This document shows, piece after piece, positions 53,990 to 64,000 of a DNA stretch of 64,000 bases (the first letter of the stretch is position 1; each line of letters begins with the position of its first letter). The notes under the pieces are model-generated. The model did not search any database and was not told where the DNA came from. It worked only from the letters and a program-made list of their open reading frames with translations. Source of the DNA: Puccinellia tenuiflora (lineage: Eukaryota > Streptophyta > Magnoliopsida > Poales > Poaceae); contig QRDG01001975.1 in assembly GCA_012064385.1 (NCBI GenBank), positions 188,412 to 252,411 of the forward strand, read 5' to 3'. A program made the position numbers and the translations under genes.

Positions 53990-54095
53990 GGATGTGACAG
54001 CTGCTGAAGAAGAGATTAAAAGATGGAAGATGGCAGCAGAAGAGGAAGCTGAGGCTGGTAGATCAACTGACTAAGAGTTCCAGATTCAGGTGCTT
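53990..54095 (+). pseudogene. Captured coiled-coil exon fragment
   Basis: After a pyrimidine-rich stretch, the frame DVTAAEEEIKRWKMAAEEEA runs to GRSTD, a TAA at ~54072, then EFQ. Looks like an exon of a plant coiled-coil protein; one nonsense codon. Together with 53416-53518 and 54954-55090, which also look exon-like between AG and GT, it suggests a spliced gene piece carried by the CACTA element. Confidence 0.45.
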
Positions 54096-54953
54096 TCTTA
54101 TACAAACACATGCTATATTGTTTTGCATGCTTTCAGTGTCTTGTTTGGGTTTTCATGAGTTACATTTGAAAACCAATGATTCGCGCACCTTAATCACTTT
54201 GAATCGCTGGTATATGATAATAGCTATTTCATTTGTAGAACAGAATAACACTAAGCACAGTGAGCATGCTTATGTGTGGTGTTTTGACAAGAAAGTACTA
54301 ATAACAATACCGCAGTAGTCATGCTTAGCATACTTGACTACTTGTAGCATCACAATATCAATCTGTTTTTCCTGTATTTATTTGTTGTTGTGCCTTCTCA
54401 ATTATCGCATTCTTTCTTGAATCATTTTGGCAATCTGGTATACTTGCCACTAGCAGTGTGAGTCCTAGTGTGAGTCCTTGGTTCTTTCAGTTTTATCAGG
54501 TCGAGAGTGTGCGTGAAATATACCTCAATTAGGTCCGTGTTTCAATGTTACTAATTTTAGCAAATTAATTGAAATCCATATTAGAGAGACCAAATGTATA
54601 TTGTTAGAGTTGTGATAATTATCTGGGTTGTAGATCTTTAATAAGGCTGTTAGACTGTCACCACTATTGTCTTTGTAGTGCCATTTTCCAGCTTGTTTCA
54701 GTGTTTTGTTTCAGTGTTTCATGGTTCAGCTTGGAGTAGTGCCATTTTCCTGTAAACCATGTAAACTATATATTGCTATGTATAATGACATGGCTTGATA
54801 ACACACAGGTAGAGTTAACTAGATCTATACAGGTAGCAGAGCAATCTCAACCTAACCACACAAGTAGAAGTAAACACTACCGTTGTATAATCATCATAAG
54901 TTATTTACCATTTGGTTATCTCATAACTCATCGGACATACTTGTTATTCCAGA

Positions 54954-55090
54954 TGACAAATAATCTCAAAGAGATTGATATGGAGGACAGTGAGGAGGTG
55001 GCACCTAATATTGACAGTTCCGATGTCAAGCAACTCCCTTGTGGTGGTCGAATATGTCCATTAAATTTACAGTTTGTACAGAATAAGTGA
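54954..55090 (+). pseudogene. Captured exon-like fragment
   Basis: Follows TTATTCCAG; the frame MTNNLKEIDMEDSEEVAP runs to a TGA at 55088-55090. Acidic, no domain recognised. Confidence 0.3.
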
Positions 55091-56629
55091 GGTAATTGTT
55101 TTGGAACCCCTGTGAACTTATTTACTGCTTATTTTTAGCCTTCAACCTTTCAATCTAGTTTTAGTTAGTGATGGCACTAACATGCAAAATGATGTGTTCT
55201 GTGTTGTGTTTATTTGACATAATGTGAGGGGAGGGGTGTTGGTGTGTTGTTTAACGTAGCTCTCATGTGTATCCTCCCTGTCTTCTCTTGTACGGAGTAT
55301 AATTGTTCTCTTACCACAAACGGACAATGAATGCTAAATGATGTTAAATTCTTAAATTACTCTTCCTTTGTAGTACGAATTACATGCATGCATGGTGTTA
55401 ATAGACTTTCTACGTATGATCTATTGATACCTAAGTATGGAACACTTGGACATTCAATTATGTAGTTGAAGTCTTCAATCTCCTTAAAGAAGTTGCAGCA
55501 TATATTTTTTAAATTTTTATGCGGGCTTCTGGAACACCTAAGTTGATACCTAAGTTGTCATTGTTTGTGCTGACTGTTCTTTTCTTTTGCTATGGAGTTT
55601 ATTTCCATTGTTATTTTGAGACTGTGAGAACCATAGTTGTAGAAAATATTGTAAGATTACAGAAATATTCAACTAGTGAGGTATATCAGTTGACAGACTA
55701 TTTAAGCTGTGTGAGTAATAATCAGTTAGAGGTATCATCTGGTGATGATCTAAAAATATTGTAAGATTACAGAAATATTATTTAGAAATAATATAGCCAT
55801 ATTGTTTCCTCCTGTAACATACTGAAAGCGATTATTAGTGCAATAGTCTGCAGCAGCACACCTACATTTGGCCTCATATTACACCGGTAATTAAAATCTT
55901 AAACTTCAGATGTGAAATTCCACATTGCTACTGTTTAGTGTATCTTTATTTTTAAAGTGTATATTCATATCAGTTAATCCATTCAATGTATCATAGAACT
56001 TGCTAGCTATAACATCTAGGAACTCCAACTATATTCCCACGGTTTTGAGGACCTTAGCTCATATGAGACCAAGTTGCTGTCTAATGAGAAATTCATGCAT
56101 AGTATAGCTTTTCTGATCTTGATAATAAAAAATACTAGCTAGTGAGATAAGATCTTGTGTGATGCTTTTACATGCCATCGTTTTTTCATTGTTTTATCAT
56201 TGCTTCTCTTCTGGAAGAGTGGAACTCCCTGTTTTATAAGACTACATCATTAGTGATGATTTTCTGCCTTCTTGGTAGTCAGATCCATTTTCTGTGCAGA
56301 AGTTCTCATATAACATTATTTATCTTTATCATGCAGGTTGCTAATACACAAATCATTTCCGATTGTCATATGTATGTTATTACTTGTAGTATAAGTTGTA
56401 AATGAGCTTTGCTAGCATATTATCATTAAATGGCAGATTAACAATATCTGTACCATGGAATAGTTATCTTTACCACCAGATTTGATGTTAATTCGCCCCA
56501 TGGCATAGTTATTGTGAGTTGGATCTTCTGAATTGTGAATTGGATGAACATTTGATTGTGATTTGGATCATATGAAATGTGAATTGTGTGTAATATTTGG
56601 ATGATTAGGTTGATTATGTATTTTGTGGC
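55091..56629. other. CACTA interior, AT-rich
   Basis: Intron-like DNA. A small frame (55519-55764) with a hydrophobic stretch is not convincing. A repeat of GTAAGATTACAGAAATATT occurs near 55650 and 55762. Confidence 0.4.
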
Positions 56630-56945
56630 ACTTTACAAAATGCCTCAATAGGTAATGACCTATTGGGGCACTTTGGAGAAGTGCCACTAATTGGTTTTGG
56701 GGGCACTTTCACAGAGTGCCACTAATGATCTATTGGGGCACTTTGACAAAGTGCCACTAATTGGTTTTGGGGGCACTTTGACAAAGTGCCTCAATAGGTA
56801 ATGACCTATTGGGGCACTTTGGAGAAGTGCCACAAAAGCTTTTAGTGGCACAAGCAAAGGTGGCACTTCTCTAAAGTGCCACAATAGGTCATTAGTGGCA
56901 CTTAGGCCCTATTTAGTGGCACTTTGAAGTGTCTCTATATATCAG
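56630..56945. repeat. CACTA right subterminal repeat array
   Basis: Repeated GGGGCACTTTGGAGAAGTGC, TAATTGGTTTTGGGGGCAC and CAATAGGTAATGACCTATTG, mirrored relative to the left array. Confidence 0.85.
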
Positions 56946-56961
56946 CTGTGTTGTAGTGTTT

Positions 56962-57538
56962 CCCGTGTGGCGGCTTCCTTTCTCTCTCTTACATGCAAAA
57001 TGTCCTGACATCAGCTAAATATTCTCTTAAATTCGAATTTAAAATATGTTTTATCTCTCAAAACATTAATCCTATTGACGACCCGATTTCACCATTAGCT
57101 TCCTCGCAGCAAGATCTTCGAAAATAAATCATATGTTTGTATATTTCAACAAATTTTTATTCATTAGTTAATTACCGTAATTTTGTCAAATACTTATTAG
57201 ATTATACACTACTTAGTTACCAAATTAATAAAACTTGTTTGACGGAATTTGTCAGATTATCAGCACATATTTATGAAATGATGAACTGCTTAGTTACAAG
57301 ATTAAAAGTAACTTGTTTGTTAGTAATTATCAGATAGTTATCACATACTTGTAAGATTATGCGCTACTTATATACTGGATAAAGATTAACTTAGTTGTCA
57401 CTTTCATGTAGGCCATTCTACATGAATGCAAATGTTTGCATTCTACAATTTTTTGTTGAATGATGTCATCTCTTATATGTTGGACACTCTTCAAAATTCG
57501 TTATCTAACTGTGCAGATCTTTGCAATGTCCAAAAAAA
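56962..57538. repeat. AT-rich spacer with degenerate ~80-base repeats
   Basis: Three loose copies near 57185, 57270 and 57350 share ACTACTTAGTTAC, AGATTAAAAGTAACTTG and GATTAT. No genes. Confidence 0.45.
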
Positions 57539-57539
57539 A

Positions 57540-57594
57540 ATTTTTTTTTTTATAAAGGGAATTTCATTTCAATGTATCAACGATACAATGTATG
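57540..57594 (-). mobile_element. LINE 3' tail cut by element C
   Basis: Reverse complement: hairpin TGTATC-GTT-GATACA (57573-57587), TTTCAATG-type spacer and CCCTTTATAAAAAA into an A run (T run forward 57540-57552). The LTR of C begins within it. Confidence 0.45.
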
Positions 57595-59962
57595 TGAAAG
57601 TGCATCGTTGCTCCCATGCATGGTTTTGGTAATTAATGACAATCTCTATGGTCTAATGTTTGCTTTGAGCCATATTTATAGGTGTGTCCATTTGAGTTGC
57701 TTGGTCTCCATTTGTTGGAATCAAGGTTAAGGGAAGAAGTTTATGGGTTGATCAAGGCTTTGTGCGGGTTGATCATCACTCAAGGACAAGTGAAGATATG
57801 CCGAAGAGAGCGTCTCCCATCTTGGTGTATGGGGGAGCATCAAGTGAATCTTCACCGAAGCGCAATCGAGGAAGGTGGTGCATCTTGAGGAGATGAAGAT
57901 CGTCCTCATCGACCTCAAGTGGTTTAAGCGCAAGGCAAAGGTATGATCTTGATAGGGTTTTTATTTTACCGGTCTCATATTGTTTAGTGGAGAGACCGGG
58001 TTATAGGATAGATAGCCGTACTATCAAGAAGGGCTCTCGACCGAATATCGTGATCATATCATCGTAGAGAGCATAAACCTTTGCATCCATACAATCATCT
58101 TTATTGGTTCTTATTTGTCTCTTATCGTGGTGTGGTCTTGGTGCTTGTCGTGCTTGTCATGACAAGGCTAAGGTCACCGAAAACGGTTTTCATATGCGTT
58201 CCCTATTGCGTTTTCGGTATTGGAGATTTTGCCGGTTTATCCGTTCTCTCTTCCATTTATTTGCAAAATCTCCATTGCTTGTTTGCCATTTTCAAAGGTA
58301 GCATTTGTCGTCCTCTTTCCAACAAAATTGGTTTTACTTCATTCGGACGTCAATTGCAAAAGTTATAGAATTTCCGGTTTGCGAAAATGAGTTTTTAACT
58401 TTTCCCATTTGGTTTTATAATATTTTCTTGGACTATGATGTTTCTCTGCATAATCTTGTTGTGCTCGTTGTGAAAATTCCAACGAGTCCAAGATTATCGA
58501 AAACGGAGTTCGTGGGTGAAAGTTATTGCATTTTCGATTTGCAAATGGGAGCTTTTACCTTTCCCCATTTATTTTTATAATATATTCTTGTACTATGATG
58601 TTTCTATGCATATTATTGTTGTTCTCGTTGTGACGATTCCAACGAGTCCAAGAATATCGAAAACAGAGTTCGTATGCGAAAGTTATTGCGTTTTCGGTTC
58701 GGTCGATTTTTCAAAACAGAAAAATCAAAACAAAAAAATGGGCGAAGCAGCCGGCCAGGCCGGGCCTATGGCCGGCCCATGACCGGGGCCTCTCAGTATC
58801 CTGGCCGGCCATCATGGCCGGGCCAGGCCAGCCATGGCCGGCCCACCCGATTTTCCCTATATGGCCTTCCCGGCCATTTCCCCGGCCAGGCCGGCCCGAT
58901 GGCCGGCCTTTCACGATTTTGCCTCCAACGGGCAGATTTCTTCCCTCCCTTTTAAGTGCTCTTCTTCCCCATTTGGTCTCTAACTTTTGGCCACCATTTG
59001 AGCTCTTCTTTCCTCCATTGTTGCCATCTCTCTTGAGCTTTAGATCTCTCAATCCCTCCAATACTTCTTGCTTCTTTTTGAGGGAAAAGAGAGAGGAGGT
59101 TTAGATTCACATTTCCACCGATCAATTTCTCCTCTAAGTGAGGGGAACTATTTGGATCTAAATCTTGGAGTTCTTGGTGTTTCTCCATTGTTCTTCCTCC
59201 TAAATCCCTCCATAGCATTAGTTGCTTTGGTTGGATTTTGGGGAGAAGAATTTGACCACTTGGTGTGTTCTTGCCTTTTGCATTAGTTGCATCGGGTTGT
59301 GCTCTCCACGGTGATTCGTGGGATTGACGTTGAGAAGCTTGTTACTCTTGGGTGCATTGTGTTCCCAAGAGCTTTGTGCCTCTTGGGTGCATTGTGTACC
59401 CTAGACGGTGGTGGTGCCGTGAAGACTTCGACTTATGAAGCTTCGGCAAGATTTGGGAGCCCCAATTGAGTTGTGGGTGTGTGCCCCAAAAGTTGTAAGG
59501 GCTCCGGAATCCGCCCCGAAGGATTCCGATAATGGAAGGTGAACCAAACCTTTAGGTGCGGTTCATCGGAGAATAGGGTGAGGCCTTTGTGGCATCTTAA
59601 GTAGGCCTTTTGTGGCGAGCTCACACCCCTCCAACGAGACGTACTCCCTTAACAAGGAGGAACTCGGGAATAAATCTTCGTCTCCGCGTGCCTCGGTTAT
59701 TTCTATACCCGAGCTTTTACTTATGCACTTTACATTGTGATAGCCTTCGTGCTTGATGTTTATATTTAGCTATCACCTTGTTGCTTGCCTTGTTTAGCAT
59801 AAGTTGTTGGTGCACTTTAGGTAAACCTAGAATTTTAGGTTGTTGGCTTGTTAATTTAAACACCTAGTTTTATTCCGCAATTATCAAGCCCCTAAATAGA
59901 AAAGTTTTAATCGCCTATTCACCCCCCCTCTAGGCGACATCTCGGGCATAGTTGTTCTTTCA
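57595..59962 (+). repeat. Element C 5' LTR (2368 bp)
   Basis: TGAAAG...CTTTCA ends. Contains two diverged ~170-base direct repeats with AAAGTTAT.G.ATTTTCG and ATTCCAACGAGTCCAAGA (58340-58520, 58520-58700), a GGCCGGCC-rich block (58740-58910), and a last part shared with the A LTR (59440-59962). Confidence 0.85.
58740..58910. repeat. GGCC-palindrome-rich block in the C LTR
   Basis: Over fifteen GGCC sites including several GGCCGGCC, mixed with ATGGCC and CCAGGCC. The remnant of the same block marks the deletion joint of element B at 5938-5975. Confidence 0.85.
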
Positions 59963-60016
59963 ATTGGTATCAGAGCCTCGTCTCTCTTGTTTGGCTTTAC
60001 CGCCTAGAGAGTAAAG

Positions 60017-62296
60017 ATGTCGTCTAGGGATTTAGTGCACAATTCCTTGTTTAGATTTAATGACACAAATTTTAATGTTTGGAAAACTCATATGCTTAGT
60101 CACTTACGGGTCTTGGACCCCAATATTGAGCGTATCTTAGGTATAGGTTTTTCTCCTCCAAAGGACTATGAAAGTACGACTTTAGAGAACGAGAAAAACT
60201 TATATCTAGATGCTCTAGCCTCTAATGAGTTTTGCAAGTTTGTGAGCGTAGTAATTTTCGAGTCAATCATGCCTCTTCGGGATGCTCATGATCTTTGGAC
60301 CAAGCTTCAAGACAAATATGGAGTGTCCAACATTATTGAGGATGATTGTTCTCCCTCCACCTCCGTTCGTGACGAGTTCTCGTTTTTGTCTACTTCACCA
60401 AAATATGGTAAGCCACAATCCAACGTGATGGTGAGTAGTGATGGTTTTCGCAATTTGGATAGTGAGCTCATTATTGATGATTCTCCACCTCTATCTAGTT
60501 GCAATGATTCATCTTTGGACCTAAACACACATAGCACTATAAATGATTCACATGCTAGTGTTGATAGTCCTTGCATATCATCTAAAAGTTGCTTGGATAA
60601 ATCTCTCTATGATATGCTTGCTTTATCTTGTTCCAATGATAAAAATGCTTGTGTTCCCTATAACTCTTGCATGAATGTCAATATAGAGGAAACCCAATTA
60701 ATTGTGGAACAAGATGTGAACTTAAGTAGCTCAAAAACTAATTGCTCATCTTCATCCACCTCTCATTGCCTTATGGCTAAATCTTCTTCTAGCCATGATA
60801 ATAATAATGATGATAATGATGATGATAAAAATGATGAAGAAGATGATGTGGAAAAGGTTAATGCTAGGCTTCAAAATAACGGTCTTATGATTCTTAAAGC
60901 CCTTCCTAAAAATAAAAATGCTCAAGCTATGCTCTTTGAAATTATGAAAACGCTTATTGAGCGCGGGGAAACTATTGAGGCCTTGGAAGCAAGCCTTGAA
61001 GAAAAGGGTAAGATCGAGAGAGATGATGCTATGGAGAAAGCATCGTTAGAAGATGCTCTTGAGGAAGAGCATGAGACTCGTGCTTCTCTAGAGGAGAAAT
61101 TAGAATCTATCGAGGAGTCTCATAATGAAATAATTGCTAAAATTGTTAAAGAACGTGACCATGCTCATGCTAAATATAAAGTCACGAAAAATGAAAATGC
61201 TAGATTAAATGATGAGCTTGCCAAGATTTCTTCTTCTATTCCTAATGTTAATGATGCTTGTACTACTAACTCTACTTCTTGTGAAGCATCTACTTTGAAG
61301 GAGAATGTTGAGCTTAGGGCTCAAATTGAGTTGCTAACTAGCAAGTATAGGAAGTTGGAAGAAAATCATAAAAAGCTATCTAGCTCTAATGATGATCTTC
61401 TAGCATCCTATGCTTGTCTAAAGTTAGCTCATGAGGAAATCACTACCAAGGTAACATCGTGTGAGACTCATGTGGATAATAGCACAAATTCAACTAAAAA
61501 TGCTAAAATACCATGTGCTAGTCCTAGTAATTCATCCACTAAAAATATTGGTACATCATGTGATGAATTACTCGCTTTGCCTTGTTGTCATAACAATGAA
61601 GCTTCTACTTCCTCTAGTGCATTTGTTGCCACTAACCATGTAGAGGAAATAAAAGACCTCAAGGCCCAAGTCACTTCTTTGAAGAATGACTTGGAGAAGC
61701 GTCATGAAGGGAAGCGTGCACTTGACAACATGTTGAGTGTGCAACAATCCCCCAATGACAAGAGTGGACTTGGATTCAACTCCAACATCAAGAACAAGTC
61801 CAAGGTTGAGAAGAAGAAGGGCCAAGTTCAAGTCAAGAATCCGGCCAAGATCACTTGCTTCAAGTGCAAGGTTGAAGGGCACCATGTTCGGGATTGCCCA
61901 ATGAAGGAGAAGAAGCCTCTTAGTGAGAAGCAACTAGGGAAGCGGCCTCTTGTTCAATCTCGTGCTCAACCACGAGTTGAACAAAGGCCACCTCCCAAGA
62001 AGACTCAAGCCAATGCTCCTCAAGTTGAGGAGCCTATAAAGAAGAAGAAGAGTCGGTGTTGCTACCTTTGCCGCGGCAAAGGTCATTTTGCTTCTTCATG
62101 CACTAACGGTACCTCATCCAACCCTATCAAAATTGATGATGATTATTCTCTTGGGAAGGATAGAAGTGGCAATGTGTTTGCCAAGTATGTGGGAGCTCAA
62201 GGTGGTGTCAAGAAAAGCACCATTTGGGTTCCCAAACCTATTGTGACTAACCTCTTAGGACCCAACTCGGTTGGGGACCAACAAGCTCAAACTTGA
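60017..62296 (+). CDS. Gag polyprotein of element C, intact
   Basis: 759 codons, no stops. The N-terminal 105 residues have a UBN2/copia Gag feel (FRFNDTNFNVWKTHMLSHL, DAHDLWTKLQDKYG). Then a Ser/Asp/Asn-rich region (about 110-290), a coiled coil (about 320-410, EEHETRASLEEKLESIEES), a second helical stretch, and two CCHC knuckles near 613-626 (CFKCKVEGHHVRDC) and 680-693 (CCYLCRGKGHFASSC), joined by a Pro/Lys-rich linker. The tail GNVFAKYVGAQ...STIWVPKP matches the Gag tail of A. No protease motif follows. Starts 40 bases after the primer site. Functions in particle formation and RNA packaging. Confidence 0.9.
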   Translation: MSSRDLVHNSLFRFNDTNFNVWKTHMLSHLRVLDPNIERILGIGFSPPKDYESTTLENEKNLYLDALASNEFCKFVSVVIFESIMPLRDAHDLWTKLQDKYGVSNIIEDDCSPSTSVRDEFSFLSTSPKYGKPQSNVMVSSDGFRNLDSELIIDDSPPLSSCNDSSLDLNTHSTINDSHASVDSPCISSKSCLDKSLYDMLALSCSNDKNACVPYNSCMNVNIEETQLIVEQDVNLSSSKTNCSSSSTSHCLMAKSSSSHDNNNDDNDDDKNDEEDDVEKVNARLQNNGLMILKALPKNKNAQAMLFEIMKTLIERGETIEALEASLEEKGKIERDDAMEKASLEDALEEEHETRASLEEKLESIEESHNEIIAKIVKERDHAHAKYKVTKNENARLNDELAKISSSIPNVNDACTTNSTSCEASTLKENVELRAQIELLTSKYRKLEENHKKLSSSNDDLLASYACLKLAHEEITTKVTSCETHVDNSTNSTKNAKIPCASPSNSSTKNIGTSCDELLALPCCHNNEASTSSSAFVATNHVEEIKDLKAQVTSLKNDLEKRHEGKRALDNMLSVQQSPNDKSGLGFNSNIKNKSKVEKKKGQVQVKNPAKITCFKCKVEGHHVRDCPMKEKKPLSEKQLGKRPLVQSRAQPRVEQRPPPKKTQANAPQVEEPIKKKKSRCCYLCRGKGHFASSCTNGTSSNPIKIDDDYSLGKDRSGNVFAKYVGAQGGVKKSTIWVPKPIVTNLLGPNSVGDQQAQT

Positions 62297-64000
62297 TCAA
62301 TAGGTGTTTGTGGAGGACATTGGTGACTTGGCTATTTTTTGAAGAATTAAGGGATCTTCATGGTTTTATTTCTCAAGCCAAGTCAATTGGAGGATCACAT
62401 ATCTATCTCATATCCAATGTTTCCTCCTTGCGATAACATGTATTTAACTCATATATACATTGAAAGTTGCTTGCTCCCTTGTATGTGTTAGTTTTGTTCC
62501 TAGCATGTGTTTATATGTGATATGCTACCCTCCTACTTGTCTTGTCACTCAAGGTTATGTAAGATAGTTGTGTATCATGTATGTGTAACTTTGTGTTGAG
62601 CTTTATTGAATCTTATGTGGATTTCATTTGGCTCTTTGAGATATTAATGGACTATCCCATTTTGGGGGAGTGATGTGCTTTGTGCACCTCACAAACCTAA
62701 AAATGTGTGTACATGAGGCAAACCACCTAGTATTGATATTTCAATAGTATCTAGCTACTATGTGGTATGTCATATTCATGAGAAATTCAAATTCTATAAT
62801 GTCCATTAATTTCTCTAGTTGGTTTTATTTGCCTCTTGTTTAAAAATAAAATGAATTATCACATTATGGGGGAGTAATAAGCTATGTGCATATTACAATC
62901 TCATAAAAATGTGAACATTTGAGGTTTGCCACTTAGAGTTGATATTGTAAATTATCTTATTCCTATGTGGCATGTTTGCTCGAACAAGTTCCAAATTTTC
63001 TTGTGGTTATCTTTTGGCTCTTGTTTGCGTGTGTTTGTTTGGGGTGGTTTTTCTCTAATATACATTTCCATATATTATGTGAGAAACCATTTGTTTCCTT
63101 TTATTCTAACCATGGCTTTGCCGGTTGGTTCGAATAATTGAAACTACCAACAAACCTATTTCAAAATATGGTGTTTAATTCCTATCTCTTGACATATGCT
63201 TATTTGTTGTGAAGTTGGTCTTGAACATCATTCCTTTATAACACCGAGAAATATCTCTATATACTCCTTGTCCATGACAAGTGATACTAGTAATTGTGGT
63301 GGATTTTGTAGACCATCTTCACATTGGCTCTTGCGTTGATTTGCTTTATCTATTGCCTTCCTTGCCTTTTGAATGGATCCTATTTTTCAATTGGTAGTGT
63401 TTAGTGTTGTAAATAAAATATGGAGAGTAATGATCCCTTGTGCATGCATTTTGTATTCAAATGCAAATATCAAAGATAATGCATGAATATTGGGGAGCAT
63501 TCCTTTTTATTTAGAACACTAACCTACCTATCAATTCTTTATCCTTTCAATTGGCATTTGATTCTTTATCTTGTGTTGGTACCTTCAATTGGTATTAATT
63601 GGAATTTAATATCTCCTCCATAGATATTTGTTCCAATTGATATTTATTGTGGGAGTCTTGATACCTTTTTGCCTTATTTTAACTTTACTTGATTTCGGTC
63701 AAGTATCACCCTCTTCTTGGTATTTTTTTCTCATAGTTGATATTTTTTGTTTTAATTGGTATCTTATTTTCAATTGGTGTCTTATCGATCATTTGTTGTG
63801 TTGATTTGATTCCTTTTGATATCACACTTCATGTGTTGATGTGTTTTGGAATCAATCATTTGTTGATTTGATTTTTCCTCAATCATGTGTTGATTTGGAT
63901 TTTGATATATTTTGGACAACCTTTTTGTGTCACACCTTGGTGTGCTCTCTTCTTGGTTTACTTAGTGTTTTCGTCCAAATTATGTCTCGTTCGGTTCTAG
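62297..64000 (+). other. Non-coding post-gag region of element C
   Basis: AT-rich, no pol. Two ~210-base repeats start near 62651 and 62862 (TTTTGGGGGAGTGATGTGC; TTATGGGGGAGTAATAAGC), each followed by a TATGTGG(C/T)ATGT motif. Further on, TTCAATTGGTAT-like words recur (about 63387, 63546, 63586, 63760, 63770). Confidence 0.7.

Larger units (their letters stand above)
48800..56958. mobile_element. Non-autonomous CACTA (CMC) transposon, 8.2 kb
   Basis: Begins CACTAGGCCAC and ends (reversed) CACTACAACACAG, flanked by TTT (48797-48799 and 56959-56961), a 3-bp target duplication. Both subterminal regions (48830-49165; 56630-56940) carry many copies of GTGGCACTTT, AAGTGCC and CCAATAGGTCATT in both orientations, typical of CACTA transposase-binding arrays. 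The outer bases match only moderately beyond CACTA. The inside has captured gene-like exons, tandem repeats, a MULE-type MITE and a tRNA-like sequence, but no transposase. Confidence 0.82.
57595..64000 (+). mobile_element. Element C: gag-only copia-type LTR retrotransposon
   Basis: Plus strand: LTR 57595-59962, primer site TGGTATCAGAGCC (59965-59977), gag 60017-62296, then non-coding AT-rich DNA to the window edge. Protease, integrase and RT motifs are absent in the 1.7 kb after gag, where copia pol should begin. B has the same post-gag start, so the pol-less layout is a family property rather than decay of one copy (inference). Mobilisation would need pol from a relative. Confidence 0.8.

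Overview
This is a plant nuclear window, almost certainly from a grass and probably a Triticeae-type Pooid. The reasons are nested LTR-copia elements, L1-type LINEs, CACTA, Harbinger, Stowaway and Helitron elements of grass type, and one intron-containing host gene with a GC-rich first exon. No bacterial, organellar, rRNA or CRISPR signal is present. Nearly everything except one gene is transposon-derived.

Layout. 1-5412 is the 5' half of a minus-strand Ty1-copia element (A: LTR 4089-5412, gag, start of pol). It sits inside a second minus-strand copia relative (B: 5413-6784, an LTR fused to the end of gag by an internal deletion), which sits inside a LINE fragment (6785-8187). 8188-9241 is the LTR and leader of another copia-type element. 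9473-17032 is a TIR DNA element with an 8-bp target duplication; it holds two head-to-tail Helitron-like units (10043-16477). A Stowaway MITE lies at 17387-17541. 17732-22076 is a LINE-like retroposon with a 15-bp target duplication, interrupted by a nest of three Harbinger-like elements, one of which carries a frameshifted AP2/ERF-domain ORF.

22209-27879 is the only convincing host gene: a ten-exon, 648-codon BAM7/BAM8-type protein (BZR1-like DNA-binding region plus a beta-amylase domain). The retroposon appears to separate its 5' leader from the older upstream flank. 28920-31364 is a 5'-truncated LINE with an 11-bp target duplication. 31376-42741 is intergenic: a three-copy unknown repeat, a long inverted-repeat element, a LINE-tail retroposon, a short non-coding LTR element (TRIM type), a decayed copia pol, and small MITEs. 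42742-48572 is a nearly complete L1-type LINE with an intact 1223-codon ORF2. 48800-56958 is a non-autonomous CACTA element with captured exon-like sequence, internal tandem repeats, a tRNA-like sequence and a MULE-type MITE. 57595 to the right edge is a plus-strand copia relative (C) with an intact gag but no recognisable pol in the visible part.

Two themes stand out. First, insertion nesting can be ordered directly from target duplications. Second, seven LINE-type 3' tails in the window each have a short perfect hairpin next to the A tail although the hairpin sequences mostly differ. A and C have homologous Gag parts (coiled coil and C-terminal tail), but their zinc knuckles are in different places. 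A could be a coding relative of the gag-only B/C type; that is inference.
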